Source: Streptomyces qaidamensis (GTDB lineage: Bacteria; Actinomycetota; Actinomycetes; Streptomycetales; Streptomycetaceae). From it: a stretch of 64,000 nucleotides of DNA. A model generated the notes under the pieces. That model searched no databases, was not told the DNA's origin, and saw only the letters and a list, made by a program, of their open reading frames with translations. This document shows positions 17,562 through 27,502 of the stretch, piece by piece; within the stretch, counting starts at the first letter, position 1; each line of letters opens with the position of its first letter. The stretch covers positions 1 to 64,000 of the forward strand of contig NZ_CP015098.1 in assembly GCF_001611795.1 (NCBI RefSeq), given 5' to 3'. The position numbers and the translations under genes were made by a program.

Positions 17562-20390
17562 TCAGGAAGTGCGGTCGCAATCAAGGTCTTCGGGGGGAGA
17601 GCTGGCCATATGGCGACTCCATTCGGTCTTTGTCAGGTCACGTCCCGCAGTTCCACATGCCGTCCGTCGCCAGGCTTCGACGGACATGTGCCACTTGATA
17701 ATCCTGCCCCCTTCCGTAGCAGTCCACAGCAGGTCGCCAGCCGGGCTCAACACGATGTTGGTTTGGACACCGATTCCGTCCGCCCCTCCAGAAAGCGAGC
17801 GGTCTGGTGCTGGAACCGTGAATCGTCCGATCTTGTCTCCGGTGAGCGGATCCCACTGTGTGACTGCGCCGTCCGTCGAGAGGGTGACGAGGGTTTGTCC
17901 GTCGGCGCTGGCGGCGACGTGCCACGCCCCTCCGTTATCCGATCGCCACAGGATCTGGCGACGATCAATATCCCAGGCCGTTAGCGACTCGTCCTCACCG
18001 ACAAGGAACACATGCCCGCTCCTTGAGGCGAGAGCGAGACTCAAGAAGCGCCCAGCTGTCGACGGCACCGACTGGCGCAGGTCTCCGGTAAGGGTGTCCC
18101 TCACACTTAAGCCGCCAGCTGGGCGTGCAATCACGGCAATCCTGCCGTCTTCGCTGAGGACAGACGCGAGCCCCCGATGCGAGTCATTCCTGGGCACCAT
18201 GGGTATGGGAGTCCTGACCCTTCTGGTGGACGGGTCCACTACGTGGACCGCGCCATGATTCGTCACGGCGATAACCGAACCATCTGGACCCGAGGCGACA
18301 GAGATCACCCCTGACCCCAAGTCCTCCTCCGTCGGCAACTTGATGATGTCGGCCGGGGCCAGACGCTCGCCTTTCACATCCCAAAGGATCACCGCTGAGC
18401 TTCCGCCGGCAATCAGCTTCTTGCCATCCGCGGTAAAAGCCAAGGAGTAGAGGAAGTCGTCAGCGCTACCAGTGACGGGACGGCGCCTGCTCGGAGTCCA
18501 CAAACGGATGGGGCCCGTACCTTGCCATCCGTCGCCCTCGAAGCTCCATGCCACCCCGTCGCCGGGCGGCAAGAGGGCTAGAGGCGGTGGCGAAATCACG
18601 GTAGCGCTATCGGATACCGTCTGACCTGTGGGCTCCGCTGTCCGGGACACCTGGTCCAGATCCCACAACGCCACCGTGCCTCCCGAGGCCGAAGCGAGGC
18701 GGTCACCTCGACCGGGTGAGAACACCATCACCGCGGGCGGAGCGACCCCGTCCAGTACCTGGATCGGTTCCGCAGCCTCTGCTGTTGACGAAGGCGATTC
18801 CGACACGATGAGACCCCTGGCAGTTCCCGCCGCGAGCCTTCCACTGTCGGCCAGAGCAAAGTGCCGCGCCTCCTCGGTAGGAAGTCTTGGGAACTTGCCG
18901 CACGAGTCGCGCTTGCTGCTACCGGTATTCCGCGGTGGGACGGAGGCCTCCGCAAAGACCAACCCGCGCTTCACGAAACCGAAGCACGTCCCTGACGGGG
19001 ACGTGCCCGAGGCAAAGTGACCAGCAGGGGCCCTCATTCCCCATGGCTCCCCTACCTCGTTCAGCGCCGGGACGTCGAGTAGAGAGCCGCTCCCCGCTGG
19101 GCTGGATACAGTCAACCGGGTGCCCTTGTCCCGAAAGGACACCAAGGCGGAGGACGTCTGGGTTTCCCGAGTAGCAATCCTCCTGACGCCCTGGAACAGG
19201 GACACGGCGCCGTCCAAGGCACCGGCGGCGAGCCTCCCCCTGTCGTCGAAGGCCACCGAGGTGACGGCAGTCGGCATGACACCGACACGCTCCGAGTGCT
19301 TCTCTCTCAAGTGCAGACTGTGCACATTTCCCTTCTCATCGCCTACAGCGAGCATCCGCGTGCCGTGATCGAACGCCATCGCAGTTACCTTCCCCCGTAC
19401 GCGTGTGCGGCTTAGGACTGACTTGCCGTCGTTCCGCCAGACACTCACCGTTCCCTCGTTGTCGCCGACTGCCACAAGAGAGCCGTCATCGCTAAAGGCG
19501 AGTTGGGTGACTGCCACATCGTTGTGCACGAACCGCACAAGATGCGGACTGGCCGTAGCCACGTGTTGCAGCGCAGACAGTGTCTCGGGAGTCCGCTGAC
19601 GCCTGTAAGCCTCTACGGCCAGTAGTGAGGCGAGGTGGAGGTTGTCTGCGCTCAGGCTCTGGGCCGTGGCGGCGAGCTGTCGCGCGGTCGCCAGCCGCGT
19701 CTGCGCTCTGGCGGCATCTCGTTGCCGAAGCGCCACCACCGACGCCATTGCGGCGGTCACGGCGAGCGCGGTGAGTACGGCGATGGTGGTTCGGACCCAC
19801 CGGACCGTCCTGCGGTGTTGCCGTACGTGGTCGCCGATCAGCTCGTCCTTGGATTTTCCGGTGAGCGGGGCCACGAATTCCGCTACGCATTCGAGAAGCC
19901 GTGGGTCGGCAGCGCTAACCTGTTCTGAGCTGCGTAGCCAGCGCAGATCCACCCACCGGGGTTGCTGGTTGAATACCTGGCCTATTTCCTCACGCGGCAG
20001 GGCGTCAGTGACCGACCAGTCGAAAGTTTGTCGGGCGGTGTCCCAGACGAGTATGCCGTCGGTCCATGCGATGAGGATGGTGTCCGGCGACCGGTGAGTC
20101 AGCCACCATCGAATCTCCTTGCGCACCCATGGGGACACCGCAGCTCGCGGAGAGGCCATAATCACCAGCCAGCGGGATCTGGCCAGGCCCGCCTCGATCT
20201 CCGGCCACAGTTGTGGGCTGGCCCCTAGGTTGGTCTCGTCCCTGAAGATTTTCAGACTGCGAGGTTTGAACCAGGGTCGGTCGAACCCCTGTGCCTGAGC
20301 CTGGAAGGCTTTCGCGACGGTCCTGTCCCAGGCATGACTGTATGATATGAACGCGTCATACTCGGTTCTGCTACCACCCTGAAGAGCCAC
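17562..20390 (-). CDS. TIR-TM-WD40 protein 1
   Basis: A 942-aa protein. Residues 10-150 form a TIR domain beginning YDAFISYSHAWDRTVAKAF, with the conserved loop IFRDETNLGAS and the putative catalytic glutamate Glu92 in WVRKEIRWW. A transmembrane helix lies at about 201-221, preceded by QHRRTVRWVR. The rest is a WD40 beta-propeller with repeats of the type LAFSDDGSLVAVGDNEGTV. In related proteins TIR domains cleave NAD+ on activation, and the propeller would be the sensor or scaffold. The TIR should be cytoplasmic. It is closely related to the inverted copy at 21758-24562 across the first 200 residues but diverges in the propeller, suggesting one effector with two recognition surfaces. A role in antiphage defence or signalling is inference. 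Confidence 0.8.
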   Translation of the reverse strand: MALQGGSRTEYDAFISYSHAWDRTVAKAFQAQAQGFDRPWFKPRSLKIFRDETNLGASPQLWPEIEAGLARSRWLVIMASPRAAVSPWVRKEIRWWLTHRSPDTILIAWTDGILVWDTARQTFDWSVTDALPREEIGQVFNQQPRWVDLRWLRSSEQVSAADPRLLECVAEFVAPLTGKSKDELIGDHVRQHRRTVRWVRTTIAVLTALAVTAAMASVVALRQRDAARAQTRLATARQLAATAQSLSADNLHLASLLAVEAYRRQRTPETLSALQHVATASPHLVRFVHNDVAVTQLAFSDDGSLVAVGDNEGTVSVWRNDGKSVLSRTRVRGKVTAMAFDHGTRMLAVGDEKGNVHSLHLREKHSERVGVMPTAVTSVAFDDRGRLAAGALDGAVSLFQGVRRIATRETQTSSALVSFRDKGTRLTVSSPAGSGSLLDVPALNEVGEPWGMRAPAGHFASGTSPSGTCFGFVKRGLVFAEASVPPRNTGSSKRDSCGKFPRLPTEEARHFALADSGRLAAGTARGLIVSESPSSTAEAAEPIQVLDGVAPPAVMVFSPGRGDRLASASGGTVALWDLDQVSRTAEPTGQTVSDSATVISPPPLALLPPGDGVAWSFEGDGWQGTGPIRLWTPSRRRPVTGSADDFLYSLAFTADGKKLIAGGSSAVILWDVKGERLAPADIIKLPTEEDLGSGVISVASGPDGSVIAVTNHGAVHVVDPSTRRVRTPIPMVPRNDSHRGLASVLSEDGRIAVIARPAGGLSVRDTLTGDLRQSVPSTAGRFLSLALASRSGHVFLVGEDESLTAWDIDRRQILWRSDNGGAWHVAASADGQTLVTLSTDGAVTQWDPLTGDKIGRFTVPAPDRSLSGGADGIGVQTNIVLSPAGDLLWTATEGGRIIKWHMSVEAWRRTACGTAGRDLTKTEWSRHMASSPPEDLDCDRTS

Positions 20391-21106
20391 TCTCTTGTCC
20401 CCGATCCTTAGGCGTGCCTGATGGCGTGGTTGCCGGAGGGTGTTCTGCCTGCGGATACCGCTGCGTCGACAGTGCGGCGACGGCGCCTGCGACTCCCCCA
20501 GTAACGGCGAAGAGGACCCTTCCCGTCATCTCGGTAAGACCTTAAAATGGCCGACCCTGTCACCCCCCCCCCCGATGGCAATTGCCGCAACGTGACACCT
20601 CGCGGCATTCCATCGCCAGCGAGTGGCTCGGGCTCTAGGTGCCAACAGGTCTACGCTCATTCGCTGCCCGCCCTCGAGCTCCACGGCGACGCAACCACCG
20701 GCCGCGCACCGTGGTACCCCAACGAGGAGAACGTAGCCCCAACGGTGAACACAAGTAGGGAAGCGCACGAACAGTGGTTGGAAGCGGTCAGGTGTGGCTT
20801 CAGCCGATCGGTTCAGCGATCACTGTCGCCGGTATTTCAGCCACTGCTCGAGCAGTTCACGGATCTGCGGCCCCACCACGTCGACGATCACCCTCTCCGG
20901 TGCCCGCTGATAATCGGCAGGGCGTCGTCCGAGATCGCTGGCCGCCCGTCAACGGCGATGGCCGACAGGACGGCGAGGCGGCAGGGGCCAGAACTCCTCC
21001 TGCGCGCCCCCGCGCTGACGGCCAGTGTAGCCACCTGCACAAACACGGTCACGAACCCTTGTCCGACCGCCCCAACGGGATGGCCTCGAACAAGGAGGCA
21101 GCGCCC
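20391..21106. other. Intergenic region between the TIR-WD40 genes
   Basis: This is the divergent promoter side of the minus-strand TIR gene. Open frames here lack families and codon bias. An 11-base C run sits at 20563-20573. I see no gene before the broken small gene at 21107. Confidence 0.4.
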
Positions 21107-21368
21107 ATGGCCCTCGCCCCCCCCTACACCACTGTCGGGCTGATCCCGGAGATCTCGCAGCGCGTTGAAATCGCCGTCAACCTCGACCACGCCACCCACG
21201 CCCGCACCTGCGCCATCAGTCTTCCCAGCGCGGAGACGCAAAATTCGGCCGCAGGGCCCGCGAGTTCAGCATCCACATCATGGCCCAGGCCAAGGCCCTC
21301 CACCCGGCGTTCCCGACTGGTACTTCAACGTCGAGTTCGTCATCGACCAGACCGCGAGACCGTCCTAA
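21107..21368 (+). pseudogene. Small conserved gene with two frameshifts
   Basis: A perfect AAGGAGG Shine-Dalgarno (21092-21098) precedes ATG 21107. The frame reads MALAPPYTTVGLIPEISQRV and on to CAISLPSAETQ. It must then shift to continue as KFGRRAREFSIHIMAQAKAL, and shift again to PDWYFNVEFVIDQTARPS and the stop at 21368. With both shifts repaired it is a coherent protein of about 87 aa. The family is unknown. Its place upstream of the second TIR-WD40 gene suggests it once belonged to that locus. Confidence 0.5.
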
Positions 21369-21757
21369 TGACGAGGGTCCGGGAGTCGTTCAGCTCCCTT
21401 GCACGGCCTGTTCGCGACCAGGCGAGACATTCTCAAGGTCAGCCGCCCCTCGACTGCGGTCGCACGGGGCACACGGTCGAGTACCAGCAGCTGAGGCCGC
21501 CGTTCCTGTTCAGCTGGCATACGTGTCTGACCGCAGGAGCGGCGCCACCCCGACGGTCCCGAATCCGCCTGCCCGGAAAATGGGTCCTGCAGGGCAGACC
21601 TGCGCCGGCTCCTGCAGGATATCCACGTCTATGCGCTGGGATTCGCCCGCCTCGCTGGGGTTGAGAGTGCCGAACTGCTCGTCGGTAGTCCGCACAAACG
21701 CTGACGCCGCCCCGGGCGGTCACTTAGGGTGAATACGGATGCACGCTGGGGGGCGGA
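21369..21757. other. Upstream region of TIR-WD40 gene 2
   Basis: No gene is apparent. The region presumably holds the promoter for the plus-strand TIR gene. Frames on both strands are short and without family resemblance. Confidence 0.4.
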
Positions 21758-24562
21758 ATGGGCAGGAGACAAGGCGGTGACGACCTTCATGATGCTTTCA
21801 TCTCCTACAGCCACGCCTGGGACAAGGCCGTTGCCGTCGCGTTCCAGGCGGAGCTGCAAGGGTTCGCCAGGCCGTGGTACAGGCCCCGTTCACTACGCAT
21901 TTTCCGCGATGAGACCAACCTGGGGGCCAGTCCCGACCTCTGGCGGGAGATCGAGGCGGCGCTGAGCCGATCCAGGTGGCTGGTGCTCATGGCGTCGCCG
22001 CGAGCGGCCGACTCGATGTGGGTACGCAAGGAGATCCGCTGGTGGCTGAAGCACCGGTCGCGGGACACGATTCTTATCGCCTGGACGGACGGCGAGCTGG
22101 CCTGGGACGCCTCCAGCGGCACGTTCGACTGGTCTGCCACTAACGCCCTGCCCCGCGAGGAGTTGGCCGCCGTTTTCGACGGCCGGCAGCCGCGCTGGGT
22201 GGATCTGCGGTGGCTGCGCAGCCCCGGTCAGGTCGATGGAGCCGACCCGCGGCTGCTCGAATGCGTGGCGGAGTTCGTCGCCCCGCTCGCTGGGAAGTCC
22301 AAGGACGAACTGATCGGTGATCACATACGCCAGCACCGGCGGACGGTGCGCCTCGTGCGCATGGTCATCGCCGCGCTCACTAGCCTGCTGGTGATCGCCG
22401 CCGCGGGCGGGATCACCGCGTACGTGCAACGCAACACCGCGCGCGAACAGACGCTGGCCGCCCAGTCCCGTCAACTCGTCGCCGAAGCCTCCTCCATCCA
22501 GGACTCCCAGCCGGAACTCGCCCGGCAGCTGCTTGTGCAAGCCCACCGCATGTCACCGACCGGTCAGGCGCAGGGTGCGCTGCTGGCCAGCACCTCGATG
22601 GCCCGGGTCATCCACACGGACGGCGACTCCCGCTCGGTGAGCTACAGCAATCGTGGAGCCATGGTCGTGACGGACGACGCCGTAAGGCTCTACGACCCGG
22701 CCACCATGGCGGTCCTTGCCACGCTTCCCGTACCCAAGAAGCACGCCACAGCCGCCACTTTCAGCCCGGACGGGGGCCTTCTGGCGGTAGGCAGCCGACG
22801 GGGTCACACGCGTCTGTTCGACGTGGCGGACCCTCGCTCCCCGCGACTTCTCGGTTCGCGCCAGGCCACCACCGACTCCATTGAGGGGCTGTTCTTCCAT
22901 CCGCGTTCACCGCTGCTGCTCGTGGATGCCGACACATCCGGAGCCGCGCTCGACATCCGCGACCCGGCCCGGCCTCGTGTGACGGACTCGGACTTCGACG
23001 GCGCCGCGGCGATCAGCCCTGATGCACGCCTGATCGTCACCGACGGGCAGGACGACACTGCGCACCTGTGGACCTTGTCCGACTCAGGCCGTCTCACCCG
23101 CGCCGGAACCGTCGAGACGCCGGGGATCCCCCCGCTGGGTTCACGGCGGAACGTGACCTTCAGCCCTGATGGGCACATCCTGGCGTACGGAGGTGATGAC
23201 AACAGGGTCCGGCTCTGGGACGTGGCGAACCCCGGCAAGCCGGCGGTGCTGGCCGACCTCAACGGACAGAACCTCGGCATCCGGTCGGTGGCCTTCTCCG
23301 GTCAGAGCACGGCACTGGCGACAGGAGCCGGAGACGGCTCCATCCATCTCTGGGACGTCTCCGACCCCATGCGGCCGAAGCCGGGCTCCCAGCTGACCGG
23401 ACACACTTCCTGGGTGAACGACCTGGCCTTCAGCCCTGACGGCCGGTCTCTCGCCTCCGCCAGCGCCGACGGCGCGCCGCTGGCTGCGGACGGCACGGAC
23501 AGCCTCAACAGCACAGTCAGGCTGTGGCCTGTGTCGGGCTCTTCCCGTTCCTCGGCAGCCGCCACCCTGTCGGGCTCTGGATCCGGCCCGCCCGCTTTCA
23601 GCCCCGACAGCACCCTCATGGCGGCTGGTATGCCCACCACCCTATGGGCCTTGGACGATCAGGACGCACCACGTAAGGTCTCCACTCTCCAGACCTTCAA
23701 CGTCGGCGGTCAGGTGGTGGCGTTCAGTGCCGACGGGGCCACCATCGCCTCGGGAGTCCCCGTGGTCACGTGGGATGTCAGCAGCCCTGCTCGCCCTCGC
23801 TCCCTGACACCCACCGTGAAGCGTTCGGGCGGTGCCGAGGCCGTGAGCTTCAGCCCCACTCGTCCGGTCCTGGCGATCGGAGACTTCTCCGAGCCGGTGC
23901 AACTGTGGGACATCAGCCGTCGCGACCGCCCGGCACGACTCAGCGCGCTGCGCGGTTCCGACGCGGACGGACAGGGCCTCGCCTTCAGCAGTGACGGACA
24001 CGTCCTGGCGACAGTGACCGACAGCGGAACCGTCCAGCTCTGGGACGTCACAAGCCCCTCCAAGCCGAGCCTGCGAGGTGTCGTCAAGCCGACGGCGGGG
24101 AGGGTCGGCGCGCTGGCCTTCAGCCCCCGCGGCCGCACGCTGCTCGTCGGGGACAGCATGGGATCGGTCACGGCGTGGGACGCGTCCGACCCCCGGCACC
24201 CCGTGCGACGGGGGTCGTCCGGGCGCCACACCGGCAGCGTCGAGGGCCTCGCGTACCACCGCGACGGCTCGCTCGCGGCCAGTGCCGGCGAGGACGGCGG
24301 CATCCGCCTGTGGGACGTTGGCAACTCGGCGCGGCCCCTGGAACTGACGTTGCTCAGCGGGGGCGGACGCTTTCCCTCGGCCACGCTCTCCTTCAGCCCC
24401 GACGGGCGGTTCCTGGCGGCCGACAGCGAAGGCGGGGTCCAGCTCTGGGATGTCGACAGGACGAGGATCCTTCAACGCCTGTGCAGGGATTCGGCTCCCA
24501 TCACGCCCAGTCAGTGGGCCCAGTACTTACCAGGACTCGACTACGACCCACCGTGCGCGTAG
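21758..24562 (+). CDS. TIR-TM-WD40 protein 2
   Basis: A 934-aa paralogue of the protein at 17562-20390. The TIR domain spans about 10-150 (AFISYSHAWDKAVAVAFQAE, IFRDETNLGASPDL) with Glu92 in WVRKEIRWWLK aligned at the same residue number. A transmembrane helix is at about 203-222. The propeller has many clear WD40 units (for example FSPDGHILAYGGDDNRVRLW), better preserved than in copy 1. The start could be TTG/GTG near 21758 with GGGAGG-like G-rich sequence upstream. A lipoprotein gene follows after 22 bp and is probably co-transcribed. Proposed role: membrane-anchored NADase or signalling effector gated by the propeller. This is inferred from family knowledge. Confidence 0.8.
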   Translation: MGRRQGGDDLHDAFISYSHAWDKAVAVAFQAELQGFARPWYRPRSLRIFRDETNLGASPDLWREIEAALSRSRWLVLMASPRAADSMWVRKEIRWWLKHRSRDTILIAWTDGELAWDASSGTFDWSATNALPREELAAVFDGRQPRWVDLRWLRSPGQVDGADPRLLECVAEFVAPLAGKSKDELIGDHIRQHRRTVRLVRMVIAALTSLLVIAAAGGITAYVQRNTAREQTLAAQSRQLVAEASSIQDSQPELARQLLVQAHRMSPTGQAQGALLASTSMARVIHTDGDSRSVSYSNRGAMVVTDDAVRLYDPATMAVLATLPVPKKHATAATFSPDGGLLAVGSRRGHTRLFDVADPRSPRLLGSRQATTDSIEGLFFHPRSPLLLVDADTSGAALDIRDPARPRVTDSDFDGAAAISPDARLIVTDGQDDTAHLWTLSDSGRLTRAGTVETPGIPPLGSRRNVTFSPDGHILAYGGDDNRVRLWDVANPGKPAVLADLNGQNLGIRSVAFSGQSTALATGAGDGSIHLWDVSDPMRPKPGSQLTGHTSWVNDLAFSPDGRSLASASADGAPLAADGTDSLNSTVRLWPVSGSSRSSAAATLSGSGSGPPAFSPDSTLMAAGMPTTLWALDDQDAPRKVSTLQTFNVGGQVVAFSADGATIASGVPVVTWDVSSPARPRSLTPTVKRSGGAEAVSFSPTRPVLAIGDFSEPVQLWDISRRDRPARLSALRGSDADGQGLAFSSDGHVLATVTDSGTVQLWDVTSPSKPSLRGVVKPTAGRVGALAFSPRGRTLLVGDSMGSVTAWDASDPRHPVRRGSSGRHTGSVEGLAYHRDGSLAASAGEDGGIRLWDVGNSARPLELTLLSGGGRFPSATLSFSPDGRFLAADSEGGVQLWDVDRTRILQRLCRDSAPITPSQWAQYLPGLDYDPPCA

Positions 24563-24584
24563 GCGCTGTGGCCCGGGAGGACCA

Positions 24585-25262
24585 GTGACTCTCAGCATCG
24601 CGAACACCGGCCGGATCGCGGCGCTCACAGGCGTCATGCTCGTAGCAGTTGCTTGTGGTTCCCCGCAGCCGGGCCCGCGCATCTCCCCGCCCTCGCACAC
24701 GTCCTCCGCCACGTTGGAACCGTCGTCGAGGCCCTCGCCGGCCACAACGAAGGCGGTCGGCGCCGCACCCGAGAACCTACGTGATACGGCATGGTCGAAC
24801 ATGCCCATTCCAGGTGACTTCTGTGACATTCCGGGTCTCATCCACTTCAAGGGCAAGCAGGAGGCCACTGCCTCCTCCCACACCTGGGGCACCGTGCACA
24901 TCGACCGCTGGGACGTCGTCTACGGTGACATCGACGGTGACCGACGCGATGAAGCGGCTGTCCACATCGGCTGCGACACCGGCGGAGGAACCGCCGCCGG
25001 ACAAATTGCTTACGGAGCCGTCGTGTTCCGCAACGTCCAGGGCCGGCTCATTGCCCTCGGCACCATCAAGCCGCAGAAGGAACCCTCGGGTGTTCACTGC
25101 ACGCTGCTGGCGAAGATCGTTATGACTGCCGGCAAGGTCACCGCACACGAGAAATGGTACCGACCGACGGACAGCAACTGCTGCCCGACCGGTACGGCGA
25201 CCACGGTCTGGGAAGTCCGGAACGATCAGCTCGTCCCAGGCGTACCCCACATCCTTTCCTGA
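24585..25262 (+). CDS. Lipoprotein downstream of TIR-WD40
   Basis: A 225-aa protein from GTG 24585 with GGGAGG 6 bases upstream. The N-terminus is a lipoprotein signal (IAALTGVMLVAVACGS) with the lipobox LVAVAC; the mature protein starts at that cysteine. A Ser/Pro/Thr-rich linker follows, then a soluble domain of about 150 residues containing VVYGDIDGDRRDEAAVHIGC, an FG-GAP-like Asp-rich loop that may bind calcium. It should sit on the outer face of the membrane. The 22-bp gap to the TIR-WD40 gene indicates an operon, so it may act with that protein, perhaps sensing outside the cell. The function is unknown. Confidence 0.65.
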   Translation: MTLSIANTGRIAALTGVMLVAVACGSPQPGPRISPPSHTSSATLEPSSRPSPATTKAVGAAPENLRDTAWSNMPIPGDFCDIPGLIHFKGKQEATASSHTWGTVHIDRWDVVYGDIDGDRRDEAAVHIGCDTGGGTAAGQIAYGAVVFRNVQGRLIALGTIKPQKEPSGVHCTLLAKIVMTAGKVTAHEKWYRPTDSNCCPTGTATTVWEVRNDQLVPGVPHILS

Positions 25263-25265
25263 GGC

Positions 25266-25454
25266 GGCCGGGCCCGCCAGCTACCGCTGCCCGGCGTCGC
25301 CTCCGACGCCTACGACATCCAGGACCGCCTCCGCGCCCTCGACAACACCATGCACCTACTCGCCCCCAACCCGGCCTCCGGGCACGGAGGCTACCTGGCC
25401 GTGGCCCGAGGACCGCGCCCAGGCCTGAGGCCGACAGGGATCAGGGTGCCGTAA
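25266..25454 (+). pseudogene. C-terminal fragment, hypothetical gene
   Basis: One frame reads as protein with good codon bias (ASDAYDIQDRLRALDNTMHL, then GGYLAVARGPRPG) and stops at TAA 25454. It has no start of its own and begins at the lipoprotein stop. It looks like the tail of a gene lost by rearrangement. Family unknown. Confidence 0.35.
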
Positions 25455-26000
25455 GCAGAACGGCGGAGCGCAAGCTGTGGCGAGCGTGTCCAGGACCGGC
25501 GGCCTGAGGAGAGGGGAGTGACGCGGCGGGACGAGCTGGGGCCGGTTTGCCTGCTGCGCTGAGATCATTGAGGAGTTCGTTGGCAGCTTCGTGTCCGGAA
25601 ACCAGGGTGCGCAGCGCGGGTAGGTCAACGTAGCGGTAGCTCTGCGGCGGTGGAAGGAGCCCGTGCGGCGCAGGTGAGCCAGCGGTACGGCGTCGGTCAG
25701 CAGGCGGGGCTAGTCCATGAGGAGGGCAGAGGCCTGGGCGGCGCCGTCCGTGTAGGCGGTGTGTTCAGCCCTGCTGACGCCGCAGGCGGCGCGGTGCTGG
25801 CGCCATACCTGGGCGGGTGTGGCGGTGTCCACGTCGGCGAGGCGAGCCGTTCCCTCCGCCGCATCGACCGCACGGGCGAGTGGCTGCCCGTTTCGGTAGC
25901 CGTGCAACTTCTCCAGGACACAACTCCCCGAGGGAGTCCTTCAGAGAAACTGCGCCATCTTGAAATAGCTGATCAGGTGCTGGGGTGACGCAGTGTCGGG
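25441..26000 (-). pseudogene. Frameshifted hypothetical gene
   Basis: On the minus strand, protein-like pieces occur in different frames: LFQDGAVSLKDSLGE, then LHGYRNGQPLARAVDAAEGT to VSRAEHTAYTDGAAQASALL, then SYRYVDLPALRTLVSGHEAA, ending HARHSLRSAVLLTAP at 25441. At least two frameshifts break it. The family is unknown. The upstream limit is approximate. It converges with the plus-strand fragment ending at 25454. Confidence 0.35.
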
Positions 26001-26091
26001 GTGCTCGTGCTGGTTCCAGGGGCGGGTTTGTTGGATTCCGGTCCGTAGTCGCGGGTGCCGCTCCTACCCTCCAGCGCATGATGGACCCGAG

Positions 26092-26369
26092 GTGCTGGAG
26101 CGGATCTCCGCGCGGCGTGCGGAGCTGGACGGACTCGAGAACAGCGGGAGAAGCAGCTAGCGGAGGTGCAGGACGAGCGGGACGAGCTCGCCGTGGCCGA
26201 GCGGGTATGGCAGTGGATGCGCGAGCAGCTCGCCGACGAGCGCACGGAGGCCGACTCGCCGGTCGTCCAGGTGGCGGGGCATGGGCGAGGCGACGATCCC
26301 GTTGTGCCTGCCGGTTTTCGCCGTGAAGACCCCGGCAAGCGCCACAAAGCAGCGACCTCAAGAAGTTGA
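26092..26369 (+). pseudogene. Coiled-coil protein remnant
   Basis: The sequence reads LERISARRAELDGLE, shifts frame near 26145, then continues KQLAEVQDERDELAVAERVW and on to a stop at 26369. It is a charged coiled coil, as at the N-terminus of the coiled-coil/helix-turn-helix protein at 37079-37619 and of related proteins found near transposases. The start and the frame are both broken. Confidence 0.4.
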
Positions 26370-27434
26370 TGGCGCCTGACCTCGCCGAATGCCAGGGCGG
26401 GCAACAGCTCGATGCCGCGTCTTCCCCTGAAGGCCCGCCAGACTCCAATGCAGATCTCCCCAGTCTCTGCAGGTCTGCCAGGACTTGAGCAATCCGGTCA
26501 CGGCCAGCTGATCAAATGTGCTGACCAAGTCAGCGGGTTGGGTTCCGCAGGCGCGGGCCATCTGGTCGAGCCCTGTCAGACCGGTTCCGGTGTCCGGGTC
26601 GGCGTGTGCAGTGAGGTAGAGGCTTGCCAGCTGCGGCAGTGGGCCCGCCTTCGCCCCAGCCGTCGAGGGGCTGGCGACACGGAGTGCCCAGTCTGCTGCC
26701 TGCGTGCGGTCGGGGCGTGCGGGGGCCTGGCTGAGCAGTGCGGCATCGAGTAGTTCAGCCCCAACTTCGCTGGCGGCGCTTGCCGGGCTGATACGCAGCC
26801 ATCGTGCATGTTCCAGCTCGCGCCACAGGTCTGGGGTGTCGAGGCGGAGGCTGCGCAGCATGCCTTTGGGTAGGCGGACCTGCATGGCTGTGTCCACGCG
26901 GAGCGCGCACTGCAGTGCGAGCAGGCGTGCTGCGGCCGGGGTGCTTTCGGGCAGCGCGGCAGCCAGGTAGCTGAGCATTTCGCGAACTCGGACCCGCTCG
27001 CCCGGGCCTCTGGGGATCCGTCTGCGGCGCCGGGGTGCTGTGGGCTCCGGGGCGCGGACGAGGGTTGTGTCGGGGACGACGGCGGCGTGTGTTGTTGCTG
27101 CGGCGCAGGCGCTGCAGGCGTCGGCGAGTCGCCAGAGTCGTCCGCCGCGTTCGCGTGCGAGGAGGAGGTGGATGGGGCCGGCGCAGCCGCGGTGGCGGGG
27201 ATGCCAGCGGCAGCCGCGCTCGTGGCATCGACAGGTCCGCAGGTGGGGCGGGAGCAGGTCACCACGTGCATGTCGTGCGAGGTGCGCGAGAGCGGCCGAG
27301 CGGGCGGAGCCTGCGGTGACCTGTCCGCTGCCGCGCGGGCATTGGCGGCATACGAGGAGAAGCCCGCTGGGGTGTGGGCGTAGTTCCACGGTCCAGGTTC
27401 GTGGTGTCGCCGGGCATGCTGTGCGCAGCCTCAT
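26358..27434 (-). CDS. Cys/His-rich plasmid-type protein
   Basis: A 358-aa protein. ATG 27434 is chosen because AGGAGG lies 10 bases upstream; the frame stays open to 27584 only because it crosses the repeats there. The N-terminal 130 residues are rich in Cys and His pairs (CRQCPRGSG, CRCHERGCRWHPRHRGC, CSAC), suggesting a zinc-binding region. The rest is helical (LLALQCALRVDTAMQVRLPK). Proteins of this kind are frequent on Streptomyces plasmids without known function. It is divergent from the XRE regulator at 27599, and the repeated palindromes between them could control both. Confidence 0.55.
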   Translation of the reverse strand: MRLRTACPATPRTWTVELRPHPSGLLLVCRQCPRGSGQVTAGSARSAALAHLARHARGDLLPPHLRTCRCHERGCRWHPRHRGCAGPIHLLLARERGGRLWRLADACSACAAATTHAAVVPDTTLVRAPEPTAPRRRRRIPRGPGERVRVREMLSYLAAALPESTPAAARLLALQCALRVDTAMQVRLPKGMLRSLRLDTPDLWRELEHARWLRISPASAASEVGAELLDAALLSQAPARPDRTQAADWALRVASPSTAGAKAGPLPQLASLYLTAHADPDTGTGLTGLDQMARACGTQPADLVSTFDQLAVTGLLKSWQTCRDWGDLHWSLAGLQGKTRHRAVARPGIRRGQAPSTS

Positions 27435-27502
27435 GGGCGCGTGTTCCTCCTGTTGCGTGCGCGCCGGTTTCGTCGGTGGCTGTGGGGCGACGGCCCACCA
27501 TA

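Noticed and set aside
20563-20573. 11-base C run between the TIR genes as a phase-variation site
   Set aside because: It lies in a stretch with no gene, so a length change would have no coding effect that I can see.
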